Positions 34,745 through 44,046 of a stretch of 64,000 nucleotides of DNA are shown here, piece by piece (the first letter of the stretch is position 1; the number at the start of each line of letters is the position of its first letter). Where the stretch lies: NCBI GenBank assembly GCA_017462785.1, contig JAFTQJ010000066.1, positions 47,111 to 111,110 of the forward strand, read 5' to 3'. A model generated the notes under the pieces. The model was given only the letters and a program-made list of their open reading frames with translations. It made no database searches and was not told the DNA's origin. This DNA is from Oscillospiraceae bacterium. Its GTDB lineage: Bacteria > Bacillota > Clostridia > Oscillospirales > Ruminococcaceae. Made by a program: the position numbers and the translations under genes.

Positions 34745-35941
34745 TTATTCGCCGAACATTTCCTTTGTCAGCTTTCCGAGGATCTCCACGCCACGGTCGA
34801 TGGCTGCATCGGTGGGAGTGGAATAATTCATGCGGAAGGAAGTGGTCTTGTCGGATTCACTCACCATGAATGCACTGCCCGGCACCACGGCGATCTTGTA
34901 TTCCGAAACGGCTCTTGTGCAGAAGCCCATCATATCGCAGTCCTCGGGGAGGGTGCACCAGATGAACAGACCACCCTCGGGACGGGTGAAGCTGATCTTC
35001 TTGGAGAATGCCGCATCCATGCCGGCAAGCATTCTTTCGCACTTCTGCTTGTAGATGCCACGGAGCATTGCCAGATGTGCATCAAAATCATACTCCTGCA
35101 TGAACTGGTACGCCAGCATCTGACCGAAATTATTGGTCTGCACGTCGGAAACCTGCTTGCAGACCACCATCTTGGAGATGATCTCCTTCGGTGCGATGGC
35201 ATAGCCCACACGAATACCGGGGGCAAGCACCTTGGAGAAGGAACCTGCGTAGATCACTCTGCCGTCAGTGTCAAGGGTCTTGATGCTCGGCACATGCTCA
35301 CCTGTGAAACGGAGGTCGCCGTAGGGGTTATCCTCGAGGATCAGGGTGTTGTACTTCTGTGCGAGGGCATAGATCGCCTTGCGTCTTGCAAGGGTCGTGG
35401 TCTTGCCGGTGGGGTTCTGGAAATTGGGGATGATGTAAATGAGCTTGGTGTTGGGGTTTGCTTTCAGAGCATCCTCCAGAGCATTCAGCTCCATGCCTTC
35501 GTCATCCAGCGGTACGCCCACCAGATTGACATTGTAGGACTTGAAAGCGTTCAGCGAGCCGATGAAGCTCGGTGCTTCGCAGATGAGGGTATCACCGGCA
35601 TTGCACAGGGACTTGCAGGCAAGCTCCATGACCTGCTGTGCACCGGATGTCATGATCAGCTCCTCACGCTCTGCATCAAAGCAGTCCGCCTGAGCCATGC
35701 GTGTTTTCATCATCTCACGCAGGGGGGTGTAGCCCTCCGTGATGCCGTACTGCAAAACTGCAATGGGGTCTTTTTCCAGCATCTTAGCGGAAATTTCCTT
35801 GACCGCTGTGATGGGGAATGCCTCGGGGGCAGGGTTGCCGGCTGCGAAGGAGATGACTTCGGGGTCTGCGGTATATTTCAGAATTTCACGGATGGCGGAA
35901 GCCTGAAGCTGTGAAACCTTCTCTGAAAACTGATAATTCAT
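34745..35941 (-). CDS. Class I/II PLP-dependent aminotransferase
   Basis: The 398-residue product resembles the 2-aminoadipate/aromatic aminotransferase (LysN, GntR-MocR C-domain) branch. It has 'ISFAAGNPAPEAFP', 'TSGAQQVMELA', 'IIPNFQNPTGKTTTLARR' with the substrate Asn/Pro turn, and 'YAGSFSKVLAPGIRVGY' with the PLP Lys. The ATG at 35941 is chosen because AAAGGA lies nine bases upstream; the ATG 9 bases earlier overlaps that site. Substrate is uncertain. A consensus promoter lies upstream. Confidence 0.92.
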   Translation of the reverse strand: MNYQFSEKVSQLQASAIREILKYTADPEVISFAAGNPAPEAFPITAVKEISAKMLEKDPIAVLQYGITEGYTPLREMMKTRMAQADCFDAEREELIMTSGAQQVMELACKSLCNAGDTLICEAPSFIGSLNAFKSYNVNLVGVPLDDEGMELNALEDALKANPNTKLIYIIPNFQNPTGKTTTLARRKAIYALAQKYNTLILEDNPYGDLRFTGEHVPSIKTLDTDGRVIYAGSFSKVLAPGIRVGYAIAPKEIISKMVVCKQVSDVQTNNFGQMLAYQFMQEYDFDAHLAMLRGIYKQKCERMLAGMDAAFSKKISFTRPEGGLFIWCTLPEDCDMMGFCTRAVSEYKIAVVPGSAFMVSESDKTTSFRMNYSTPTDAAIDRGVEILGKLTKEMFGE

Positions 35942-36021
35942 GTCGTTCATTCCTTTTGCATAGAACTCTTTGCATGCGGTTTTCTCTGTTGGTTTTACCG
36001 CAAAGGCAAAGGCTTATTTCT

Positions 36022-36050
36022 ATTATAACACATATTTTTGATTTTGGCAA
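36022..36050 (-). promoter_or_regulatory. Promoter of aminotransferase gene
   Basis: TTGCCA and TATAAT are separated by 17 bp on the minus strand. Confidence 0.78.
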
Positions 36051-36098
36051 CATAAAAATCTAAAAGAGTGAAAAAATTTACATAGAAAGGATGTTTGT

Positions 36099-37709
36099 AT
36101 GAAACCTCAGTCATTTCTCAAAGGCTCCCTCCTGCTCGGACTGTCCGCATTGACAGCAAAATTACTCGGTGCACTGTTCAAGATCCCCCTGACATCGCTC
36201 CTCGGAGGGACGGGCATGGGGTATTTCAGCTGTGCCTACGGGCTTTTTCTTCCATTATATGCAGTGTTCGTGACCGGACTTTCCACTGCCGTGGCAAGAC
36301 CTGCCGCTGCCTGTGCCGCACGGGGGGACATTGCCGGAGCACTGCGGATCCGGCAGGTCGCACGGCGGCTCTTCCTCGCCGGAGGGCTTGGGGGCATGCT
36401 CCTTGCCCTCCTCTGTGCAAAGCCCTTTGCCCTGTATACCGCCGAAAGTCCGGAGGCATTCCCTGCCGTCCTTGCCATTGCACCGGCGGTGCTGTTCAGC
36501 TGTCTGACAGCAGTGGAGCGTGGATTTCATGAGGGGCTTTGCAGCATGTACCCCACCGCTGTTTCTCAGGCGATCGAAGCCCTGTGCAAGCTGCTCTGCG
36601 GTCTTTGGTTCTGTCATCTGGTGATGGAAGCCCCCGAACTTCCGCCCTTTCTTGCCGGTTACAGCCGTGAGGGACTGGCGGCAGCAGCGGCAGTGCTCGG
36701 CGTGACGGTATCTACGGCGGCAGGCTGGCTCTGTACGCTCCTGTTCAGTGCCGGAGCAAAGAATGTACAGCCCTCCCGTACAGTACCGGCTTCCTCCGTG
36801 ATTAAGACGCTGTTTTCCGTCATGATCCCCGTTGCCCTCGGTTCGCTCGTGACGAACCTGACCTCCCTCATTGACCTTGTGACCGTCATCCGCAGCCTGA
36901 ATGACCGGCTCAATGCCGATCCTGCAGCATTCTACGAGGGCACATCCCTCTCCTCCGAGATCCTCCCCAAGGATGCCGCCGCCTTTGTCTACGGCTCCTA
37001 TATGGGACTTTCCGTGACGGTGTTCAACATCGTGCCGGCTCTGACGAATATGTTCGGAAAAGGCGTGCTCCCGTGCACCGCACAGGCGTGGGCAAGGGGG
37101 GAACGTGCCAAGGCAGCGGAGTATGCCGGGCAGGTGCTCGTGCTCACGGCAATTGCCGCAGCACCTGCCGGATGCGGTATTTTCGCTCTCTCCAAGGGCA
37201 TTCTTGAATTTCTCTTTGCTGGAAAGACTGCCGAGATCGCCGCTGCCTGTGACGGTCTGCACGGGCTTTCCGCCGGACTTGTCTTTCTGTGCCTTGCGTT
37301 CCCCGTGTTCAGCATTTTGCAGGCGATCGGAAAAGCCGGCATTCCGGTGAAGATCATGCTTGTTGGCACGGTCGTGAAGCTTGCCGGAAACCTCCTGCTC
37401 ATCCCCAGCCTGTACACCGCTGGAGCCGCACTTTCCACCAGCCTGAGCTATGCGGTCATCCTCGTGCTGGCTCTGCTGGCACTGCACAGGGAGCTTGGGG
37501 AGATGCTGCATCTCGGCAAGCCCCTGCTTTGCATCGTGTATGCCGCTTTGATGTGCGGTGCGGCGGCATGGCTCGCCTACTCCCGTCTCCTGCCGTACCT
37601 CCCCCAGCGTCCGGCACTTCTCGCAGCGATCGCTGCCGGCGGTGCGGTCTATCTGCTCGTGCTTTTTCTGGGAATGGGCAGGGAGCTGAAAGAAATGCTG
37701 AAAAGCTGA
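36099..37709 (+). CDS. SpoVB/MurJ-like polysaccharide flippase (MOP superfamily)
   Basis: The 536-residue product begins MKPQSFLKGSLLLGLSALTAKLLGALFKIPL, typical of the stage V sporulation protein B group of lipid-linked oligosaccharide flippases, and has about 14 membrane segments. SpoVB acts in spore cortex synthesis; other paralogues flip envelope precursors, so the exact role is open. AAAGGATG lies about eight bases upstream of the ATG. It is divergent from the aminotransferase gene. Confidence 0.88.
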   Translation: MKPQSFLKGSLLLGLSALTAKLLGALFKIPLTSLLGGTGMGYFSCAYGLFLPLYAVFVTGLSTAVARPAAACAARGDIAGALRIRQVARRLFLAGGLGGMLLALLCAKPFALYTAESPEAFPAVLAIAPAVLFSCLTAVERGFHEGLCSMYPTAVSQAIEALCKLLCGLWFCHLVMEAPELPPFLAGYSREGLAAAAAVLGVTVSTAAGWLCTLLFSAGAKNVQPSRTVPASSVIKTLFSVMIPVALGSLVTNLTSLIDLVTVIRSLNDRLNADPAAFYEGTSLSSEILPKDAAAFVYGSYMGLSVTVFNIVPALTNMFGKGVLPCTAQAWARGERAKAAEYAGQVLVLTAIAAAPAGCGIFALSKGILEFLFAGKTAEIAAACDGLHGLSAGLVFLCLAFPVFSILQAIGKAGIPVKIMLVGTVVKLAGNLLLIPSLYTAGAALSTSLSYAVILVLALLALHRELGEMLHLGKPLLCIVYAALMCGAAAWLAYSRLLPYLPQRPALLAAIAAGGAVYLLVLFLGMGRELKEMLKS

Positions 37710-37812
37710 TGCAAAATTGCTGTGCAAACCCTTAAAAATGGCGAATTCTCCAAAAACAGACCTTCCCATTTGTGCAGATAGCAGAAAGGTTGTAAACTAT
37801 TTTTGCGTCTGC

Positions 37813-37840
37813 TTGCAAAAATATGGATTTTTGCTATAAT
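37813..37840 (+). promoter_or_regulatory. Promoter of LRR-dockerin gene
   Basis: TTGCAA and TATAAT are separated by 16 bp, 50 bp before the start codon. Confidence 0.72.
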
Positions 37841-37890
37841 TAAAGTGAATGACTGCAACAGAGGAGTCAGCAAAGAAAGGAAGGTATTTT

Positions 37891-39750
37891 ATGAAGTTCA
37901 GACGAAAAATCACAGCCGCATTGGCGGCGGCAGCTCTGCTCCTGACGGGTACTGCCGGCATGCTGCCGGTATCCGCTGTGGAGCTGCAGCCCGCCGCAGA
38001 ATCGCAGATCCTTGCAAAGGGCACACATGGGGTGATGACCTACGAAAATTACGGCGGCTACGTTGTCATCACCGGCTGTTCCACTGCCGCCGCATCCGTC
38101 GATATTCCGGCGTATATTGACGGCGTTCCGGTCACGGGCATTGGTGATATGGCGTTCTATTACTGCACCAATCTCACGAGCGTCACGCTCCCCAACACCC
38201 TTACCTCCATCGGTGCACAGGCATTCCAGTACTGTGAAAAGCTCCAATCCCCGGTGATTCCCGAGGGTGTGCGTTCCATCGGCACGGAGGCATTCTACGG
38301 GTGCTATGCCATCACAAGCGTATCCCTCCCCTCCACGCTGACCTCCCTCGGTGAGGGTGCGTTCACGTTCTGCAAGATGTCCAGCATTGTGCTGCCGGCA
38401 GGTCTGACCTCCATCCCCGATTCCACATTCTATTACTGCACGAACCTCACAAGCGTCACCATTCCGGCAAGCGTGACCTCCATCGGCAACTGGGCGTTCA
38501 AGGACTGCACCGCCCTGACCGATGTCTATTTCGGCGGCACACAGGAGCAGTGGAATGCTGTTTCCATCGGCAAAAGCAACGCCTACCTCTCCGCTGCCAC
38601 GATCCATTGCAGCGGTACACAGGATCCTGTGACCACGGTTCCGACAACCACAACCACAACGACGACTACCACAACGACGACTACTACGACAACGACCACC
38701 ACTACAACGACCACAACGACGACTACTACCACCACCACGACCACAACAACGCCACGCCCCACCACGACCACCTCCACCACCACAACGACTCCCAGACCTA
38801 CGACCACTACCTCCACCACCACAACGACTCCCAGACCCACGACCACTACCTCCACCACGACAACAACCCCCAGACCTACGACAACAACCTCCACCACGAC
38901 AACTCCCAGACCTACGACCACAACCTCCACAACCACGACAACTCCCAGACCTACGACCACTACCTCCACAACCACGACAACTCCCAGACCCACAACCACA
39001 ACCTCCACGACCACGACAACCCCCAGAACATCCACGACTACCACAACGAGCACAACACAGCCCTCAGGTGAGGCAAGCTTTGTGAATATGCCCTCCACGA
39101 TGAAGGTCGGGGATGTGGCATGGTGCGGAATTTCCTCCCAGAACGGCAAGCTGAAAAATGCCTATGTCGAAAATACCGATATTATCGCATTTGACGGAAA
39201 TCCCGATACTACGAATGCTTACTACATCAACCTGACGATCCGTGCAGTGGGTGCCGGTACGACCCGGATCATTGCAGTCACCGAAAATGGAGAAATGAGC
39301 TATACCATCACCGTCACCGGTGACGGCATTATCAGCACAACGACCTCCGCAGCAACAAAGACAACCACCACTACAACAACCACGACGACTACCACAACCA
39401 CCACAACGACTACCACAACAACGACCACACGCCCCACGACCACCACTACGACCACTTCTACCGCACCGCAGACGACTGAAACCACCACTACCACAACGGA
39501 AACAGAAACCGGCGTGCTTGGCGATGTGAATGACGACCGGACGGCGGATGCCGTGGATGCGGCAAGAATTCTTTCCGCAGCGGCTGCGATCGGCTCCGGA
39601 CATGCAAGCGGCTTCAATGCACAGCAGGAGAAGAATGCCGATGTCAACAAAAACGGTGCCTATGATGCCGCAGATGCTGCACTCGTTCTCCAGTACGCTG
39701 CTGCTGTCGGTTCCGGCTTCACAGGTACGATGGAAGAATATCTCAGATAG
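37891..39750 (+). CDS. Secreted BspA-type LRR protein with Thr-rich linkers and dockerin
   Basis: The 619-residue product has a signal peptide (1-31). About six LRR_5/BspA units (about 60-225) follow, with the pattern 'TSVTLPNTLTSIGAQAFQYC'. Next come a Thr linker (about 250-390) containing eight TPRPTTTTSTTTT-type units, an Ig-like domain (about 392-480), a second Thr linker (481-536) and a type I dockerin ('DVNDDRTADAVDAARILSAA', 'DVNKNGAYDAADAALVLQYA'). BspA repeats usually mediate binding, so an adhesive cellulosome-type component is inferred. The linkers are coded by ACN triplets and look slippage-prone. The start follows AAGGAAGG. Confidence 0.92.
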   Translation: MKFRRKITAALAAAALLLTGTAGMLPVSAVELQPAAESQILAKGTHGVMTYENYGGYVVITGCSTAAASVDIPAYIDGVPVTGIGDMAFYYCTNLTSVTLPNTLTSIGAQAFQYCEKLQSPVIPEGVRSIGTEAFYGCYAITSVSLPSTLTSLGEGAFTFCKMSSIVLPAGLTSIPDSTFYYCTNLTSVTIPASVTSIGNWAFKDCTALTDVYFGGTQEQWNAVSIGKSNAYLSAATIHCSGTQDPVTTVPTTTTTTTTTTTTTTTTTTTTTTTTTTTTTTTTTTTTPRPTTTTSTTTTTPRPTTTTSTTTTTPRPTTTTSTTTTTPRPTTTTSTTTTPRPTTTTSTTTTTPRPTTTTSTTTTTPRPTTTTSTTTTTPRTSTTTTTSTTQPSGEASFVNMPSTMKVGDVAWCGISSQNGKLKNAYVENTDIIAFDGNPDTTNAYYINLTIRAVGAGTTRIIAVTENGEMSYTITVTGDGIISTTTSAATKTTTTTTTTTTTTTTTTTTTTTTTRPTTTTTTTSTAPQTTETTTTTTETETGVLGDVNDDRTADAVDAARILSAAAAIGSGHASGFNAQQEKNADVNKNGAYDAADAALVLQYAAAVGSGFTGTMEEYLR

Positions 39751-39766
39751 CAACAAAGCCATTCCA

Positions 39767-39803
39767 GAGCTGCTGCACTTACGGTGCGGCAGTTCTATTT
39801 TTA
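39767..39803 (+). terminator. Terminator of LRR-dockerin gene
   Basis: AGAGCTGC-GCAC pairs with GTGC-GCAGTTCT and is followed by ATTTTTAT. Confidence 0.7.
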
Positions 39804-39855
39804 TACAGTTTGTAATTGTAATTCAATAATTTAGTAAAATTTAATCAAAAACCAC

Positions 39856-39884
39856 TTGCATTTATGTGGAATATATGGTATACT
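39856..39884 (+). promoter_or_regulatory. Promoter of zinc-ribbon gene
   Basis: TTGCAT and TATACT are separated by 17 bp, about 50 bp upstream of the start. Confidence 0.72.
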
Positions 39885-39934
39885 ATAGTATAATGCAGTT
39901 CATGTGTCCATGATCTATTTCAGGAGGTACATAT

Positions 39935-40600
39935 ATGTCTTTTTTGGATAAACTCAGTGCAAATGTGACGAATGCCGGCAGAATCGGCTCCCAGAAAATC
40001 AAAAACATTTCCGAAGCTAACAGCCTTTCCAATGAACAGCGTCAGGAAAGACGCAATATTCAGGAAACAATGAACGAGATCGCAAGACTCTATTTCGAGA
40101 AGTACAAGAATGATCCGAATGCGGAATTCGCTGAACAGATCGCTTCCATCAAGACTTCTGAAAAGCATATTGCAGAGCTTCAGGCACAGATCGAGGAAGT
40201 CCGTGCAAGAGAACCGGAGCTGGTGTTCGTTCCCGAGGAACCCAAGGTGCAGAGAACACCCACAGCGATGGTCTGCATGCAGTGCGGTCATTCCTACCCT
40301 GCCGGTGAAACTACCTGCAAGAACTGCGGCTACCAGCTCATCCCCCAGCACGGCAATATCCCCAAGGGTGCGGCTGAACCCCAGCCCCAGACCGTTGCTG
40401 AGAACTGGTATTCCCAGCCCGAACAGGCTGCCGATGCTGCAAAAACAGAAGCTCCCGAACAGCCCGAAACCCCTGCACAGCCGTCCGCTGCCGGCAATGT
40501 TTCCACTGGTGAGCAGTCCTCTGCACGTTTCTGTGCGTACTGCGGCAAGCCCTGTCTGGAGGGTCAGGCATTCTGTGCAAACTGCGGTAAGAAACTTTAA
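39935..40600 (+). CDS. Zinc-ribbon protein with coiled-coil N-terminus
   Basis: The 221-residue product has a charged helical N-terminal half (about 20-90). A first zinc ribbon 'CMQCGHSYPAGETTCKNCG' (about 111-129) follows, then a Pro/Ala/Glu-rich linker and a second ribbon 'CAYCGKPCLEGQAFCANCG' at the C-terminus. No membrane segment is seen. Each ribbon has four Cys for one Zn. AGGAGG precedes the ATG. The role is unknown; it may be a scaffold or protein-binding factor. Confidence 0.88.
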   Translation: MSFLDKLSANVTNAGRIGSQKIKNISEANSLSNEQRQERRNIQETMNEIARLYFEKYKNDPNAEFAEQIASIKTSEKHIAELQAQIEEVRAREPELVFVPEEPKVQRTPTAMVCMQCGHSYPAGETTCKNCGYQLIPQHGNIPKGAAEPQPQTVAENWYSQPEQAADAAKTEAPEQPETPAQPSAAGNVSTGEQSSARFCAYCGKPCLEGQAFCANCGKKL

Positions 40601-40638
40601 AATTGTTGTATAATTCATAGTTTATTTACAAAAAACTA

Positions 40639-40667
40639 TTGCAAAATTCGGAGGAATATAGTATAAT
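40639..40667 (+). promoter_or_regulatory. Promoter of LacI-sensor/GGDEF gene
   Basis: TTGCAA and TATAAT are separated by 17 bp, about 70 bp upstream of the TTG start. Confidence 0.78.
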
Positions 40668-40738
40668 CTTAATAGTGAAAAAAGGGACCTCCGATTATGA
40701 CAGAAAGGATTAGCCGAATGCATCGGCGGTGATGATAC

Positions 40739-42769
40739 TTGTCAGAAAAAAACATCCATATTGCGGTCATTATTTCCACCATTGACGAAGAGTATCAGAG
40801 CGATATTTTAAGCGGCATCCGGCACTATGCACGGGAGAATCAGATCACACTGGAGCATTTTGTTGCGTTTGGAAATGTCGGCGGAGATATGCGGCATGAT
40901 ACCGGTGAATATAATATCTTCAATCTTGCAAATTTCAAGCGGTTTGACGGTGTGATCCTTGTCATCAATACCATCCAGCTTGCAGACAGTATGGAAAATG
41001 TCATTGCCAAGGTACGCAATGCAGGCATTCCGGCGGTCTTTATCGACAAGGATGTTCCGGATTTCTATACGATCGGTATTGACAATGAAACAGCCATGCA
41101 GAACATGGTGGAGCATTTCATTATCAGGCATGGATTCACCCGCATCAATTATGTTTCCGGTCCTGCGGATAATGTGGAAAGCCAGCTGCGTCTGAAAGCT
41201 TACCGCAGTACACTCGAAAAACACGGCATTCCGGTCGAAGAAGAACGCATCTTCCACGGCAATTTCATGTCCAAGGACGGAACTGCCGCTGTACAGGCGT
41301 TCCTGCACTCCGCAGCGGAGTTTCCGCAGGCGATCGTCTGTGCCAATGATCTGATGGCGATTGCAGCCATGAATGCCCTGACACAGCACGGTATGCGTGT
41401 GCCCGAGGATGTGGCAGTGTCCGGCTTTGATTACATCTACAACGGGCGGAATTTCGCCCCCTCCCTGACCTCCGTCCAGCGTCCGCTGGTGAAGGGCGGT
41501 CAGCTTGCATGCGAGATGATCCTAAACCACCTGCGGGGCATCCGGCAGGAGAGGAGCACCATTCTCGATACCAGCTGCCGTTTCTCCCAGAGCTGCGGCT
41601 GCTGCGAAGCTCCGGTCATGGATACTAACGAATTCAAGCAGAGAAATTTCAATGTACTTGAACACTATACAATGGACATTTCCCTCATCAGCCGCATGGG
41701 AACTGCCTTTGCGGAATGCGATAATCTCGAAGAGCTGACGGTCAGCCTTCAGAAATTCATTCCCGAAATGCAGTGCGAGGAATTCTACCTCTGCCTGTGC
41801 GACGGCTGGAAGCAGGGCATCATGATGGATGAAATGACGGAGGAAAACTACCTCATGAACATCCTCGCCCCGAACAATTTCATTGTTTCCGGCTTTGGCA
41901 AATGGGTGCAGGTGCCCCTTGCCTACAAGAACGGGGAATACTTCAGAATGGACGATTTTCCGGTTTCTGAGATGCTGCCGGGGCTGTTTGATGCGGAGAA
42001 TGAGGCTGGTGACTATTATTTTGTGCCGCTGCATTTCCGTGAACGCTGCATCGGTTACTGCGTCTTTAAAAACAGCGGTTTCCCGACACACAGCAAGCTG
42101 TTCAACAATGCAGTCATGAACATTGCCAATGCTCTGGAGAGCGTCCGGAAGATCATCTGTCTCGATCAGGTGACAAAGAAGCTCAACAAGCTGTATACCA
42201 TTGATCCGCTGGCGAACATCAACAACCGCAACGGCTTCCGTATCTGCACACAGCAGCTGTACAGCTACTGCATCAATACGAAAAAGCCCGTAATGCTGAT
42301 GTTCCTTGACATGGACGGACTGAAAACCATCAACGATACCTACGGGCATAAGGACGGTGACAATGCCATCATTGCACTGTCGGATGCACTGCGGACTGCC
42401 TGTGCAGGCGGTGAGATCTGCTGCCGTTTCGGCGGTGACGAGTTCATTGTCTTTGCGGCGGATTATACCGAGGAACGTGCACAGATCCTCAAAAACCGCA
42501 TCCAGCAGCTGCTCGATGAGGTCAATGCTTCCGGTAAGATGCCCTATCCGATCGGTGCGAGCATTGGTTATCATATTGCTGTGCCGGAGCGTGGGGTGGA
42601 TCTGTTCCAGCTTGTCACGATTGCGGACAACATCATGTATGCAGAGAAAAAGAAGAAGAAAACATCCCGATACCTAAAACGCCGTGCGGTACTTCCGGTA
42701 CTTGCTTCCCCTGAGGAGGCACAGGAGGCGGCAGACGCTGCATCCGACGATGCCGAGGAGGAATCCTGA
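40739..42769 (+). CDS. Cytoplasmic LacI-type sensor fused to GGDEF diguanylate cyclase
   Basis: The 676-residue product starts with TTG. A stop codon lies two codons upstream, and the sensor fold begins at once ('IHIAVIISTIDEEYQSDILSG'), so no ATG start fits. Residues 5-275 match the periplasmic-binding-protein-like domain of LacI regulators ('VPEDVAVSGFDYI', 'LTSVQRPL') but without the helix-turn-helix. A middle domain (about 300-460) is unassigned. The GGDEF domain (about 485-640) has an intact 'RFGGDEF' (563-569), so it should make c-di-GMP. No signal peptide or membrane segment is seen. A sugar-like ligand is inferred from the sensor fold. Confidence 0.9.
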   Translation: MSEKNIHIAVIISTIDEEYQSDILSGIRHYARENQITLEHFVAFGNVGGDMRHDTGEYNIFNLANFKRFDGVILVINTIQLADSMENVIAKVRNAGIPAVFIDKDVPDFYTIGIDNETAMQNMVEHFIIRHGFTRINYVSGPADNVESQLRLKAYRSTLEKHGIPVEEERIFHGNFMSKDGTAAVQAFLHSAAEFPQAIVCANDLMAIAAMNALTQHGMRVPEDVAVSGFDYIYNGRNFAPSLTSVQRPLVKGGQLACEMILNHLRGIRQERSTILDTSCRFSQSCGCCEAPVMDTNEFKQRNFNVLEHYTMDISLISRMGTAFAECDNLEELTVSLQKFIPEMQCEEFYLCLCDGWKQGIMMDEMTEENYLMNILAPNNFIVSGFGKWVQVPLAYKNGEYFRMDDFPVSEMLPGLFDAENEAGDYYFVPLHFRERCIGYCVFKNSGFPTHSKLFNNAVMNIANALESVRKIICLDQVTKKLNKLYTIDPLANINNRNGFRICTQQLYSYCINTKKPVMLMFLDMDGLKTINDTYGHKDGDNAIIALSDALRTACAGGEICCRFGGDEFIVFAADYTEERAQILKNRIQQLLDEVNASGKMPYPIGASIGYHIAVPERGVDLFQLVTIADNIMYAEKKKKKTSRYLKRRAVLPVLASPEEAQEAADAASDDAEEES

Positions 42770-42793
42770 GCGTAAAAACTACGCCATGTTCTG

Positions 42794-42869
42794 TCCCTCC
42801 CGCACGGCGGGAGGGATGGAAGGATGATAATGGAAGAAACCGCCTGTTGTGAAATGGGCGGTTTTTTTG
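42794..42869 (+). terminator. Two hairpins after GGDEF gene
   Basis: TCCCTCCCG/CGGGAGGGA (42794-42816) is followed by AAACCGCC/GGGCGGTTT (42837-42865) with a run of T; the second is a classic terminator. Confidence 0.75.
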
Positions 42870-42907
42870 CGGTATTTCGGGGGATGCTATGAAAAAGGAG
42901 GATGGAC

Positions 42908-44008
42908 ATGCACGAGAAGATCAGAAATTACGCCGTTGTGGGAACGGTCGGACTGCTGACGGCGGTGCTGTCGCTTTGCAGCTGGCTGGGAAAGGATGCG
43001 GCATTTTCCGAGAGCGAACGGCGGGCACTGGCACAGAAGCCGGAATTGTCCGCAGAATCGGTGCTTTCCGGCAGTTTCATGACGGATTTTGAGGTCTATA
43101 CAGCGGATCAGTTTCCGCAGCGTGAAACATTCCGCACGATGCACAGCCTGCTCCGGCTCGGTGTATTCCGGCAGTCGGACACGGATGGGCTGTACATGCA
43201 GGACGGGTACCTCGCCCAGATGCAGTATCCGCTTGCAGAAGCCATGCTCGATCATGCGGGCGAAAAATTCCGCTGGCTCTATGAGCAGTACCTGACGGAT
43301 TCGCAGGTTTATTTCTCGATTGTGCCGGACAAGCATTATTTTCTTTCGCAGGAATCCGGCAGGCTTTCGCTTGACTACGGAGCACTTGTGGAGGGGATGC
43401 GTGAGAGAACGGAATATATGCAGTATATCGACATATTCCCGTATCTCGACATCACCGACTACTACCGCACGGACACGCACTGGCGGCAGGAGTGCATACA
43501 GGATGCAGCCGGAGCGATCGCCGAAGCGATGGGCACGGAGCTTGCAGCGGAGTATGAGCTGCGTGAAACGGGGCATCCGTTCCGTGGGGTGTACTATGGT
43601 CAGCTTGCACTGCCGGTGGAGCCGGATGGGATGTATTATCTTTCCAATGAAATGCTGGACGGCTGCATCGTAACGAGCTACAACACGGGGCTTCCGGTGC
43701 AAAAGCCGATGTACGACATGGAAAAGGCAGCCGGACGGGATCCCTACGAGCTGTTTCTCTGCGGTGCGGATGCACTGGTAACGATCGAAAACCCCGAAGC
43801 TGCGTCGGATCGGGAGCTGATCGTGTTCCGTGATTCATTCGGCAGCAGTCTGGTTCCCCTGCTTGCGGAGGGATACAGTAAGATCACGGTGATTGACATC
43901 CGCTATGTCCAGCCGGCAATGCTGGGAAATCTGGTGGAATTCAAGGGACAGGATGTGCTGTTTTTGTACAGTACTCTGATTTTAAATAACAGTCTGGCGT
44001 TGAAATGA
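42908..44008 (+). CDS. DHHW family protein
   Basis: The 366-residue product has an N-terminal membrane anchor ('AVVGTVGLLTAVLSLCSWL') and an extracellular domain of the AlgX/DltD-like SGNH type. The family motif is 'YRTDTHWRQECI' (Asp-x-His-Trp), and a Ser in 'VFRDSFGSSLVPLL' is a likely nucleophile. DHHW proteins usually accompany an MBOAT acyltransferase and help O-acetylate surface glycans; no MBOAT gene is adjacent here. The ATG at 42908 is chosen since AGGAGG is six bases upstream, while the first ATG abuts it. Confidence 0.88.
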   Translation: MHEKIRNYAVVGTVGLLTAVLSLCSWLGKDAAFSESERRALAQKPELSAESVLSGSFMTDFEVYTADQFPQRETFRTMHSLLRLGVFRQSDTDGLYMQDGYLAQMQYPLAEAMLDHAGEKFRWLYEQYLTDSQVYFSIVPDKHYFLSQESGRLSLDYGALVEGMRERTEYMQYIDIFPYLDITDYYRTDTHWRQECIQDAAGAIAEAMGTELAAEYELRETGHPFRGVYYGQLALPVEPDGMYYLSNEMLDGCIVTSYNTGLPVQKPMYDMEKAAGRDPYELFLCGADALVTIENPEAASDRELIVFRDSFGSSLVPLLAEGYSKITVIDIRYVQPAMLGNLVEFKGQDVLFLYSTLILNNSLALK

Positions 44009-44041
44009 AAAAAGCTCCATCCTGCGAAGGGATGGAGCTTT
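44009..44041 (+). terminator. Terminator of DHHW gene
   Basis: AAAGCTCCATC and GATGGAGCTTT form an 11-bp stem right after the stop codon. Confidence 0.8.
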
Positions 44042-44046
44042 CAGTC

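Noticed and set aside
38640-39060. Regular repeats resembling a CRISPR array or satellite
   Set aside because: They keep frame and encode Thr/Pro linker units inside a secreted dockerin protein; there are no unique spacers of constant length.
38583-39149. Antisense frame rich in Val
   Set aside because: It is the reverse complement of ACN Thr codons and has no independent support.
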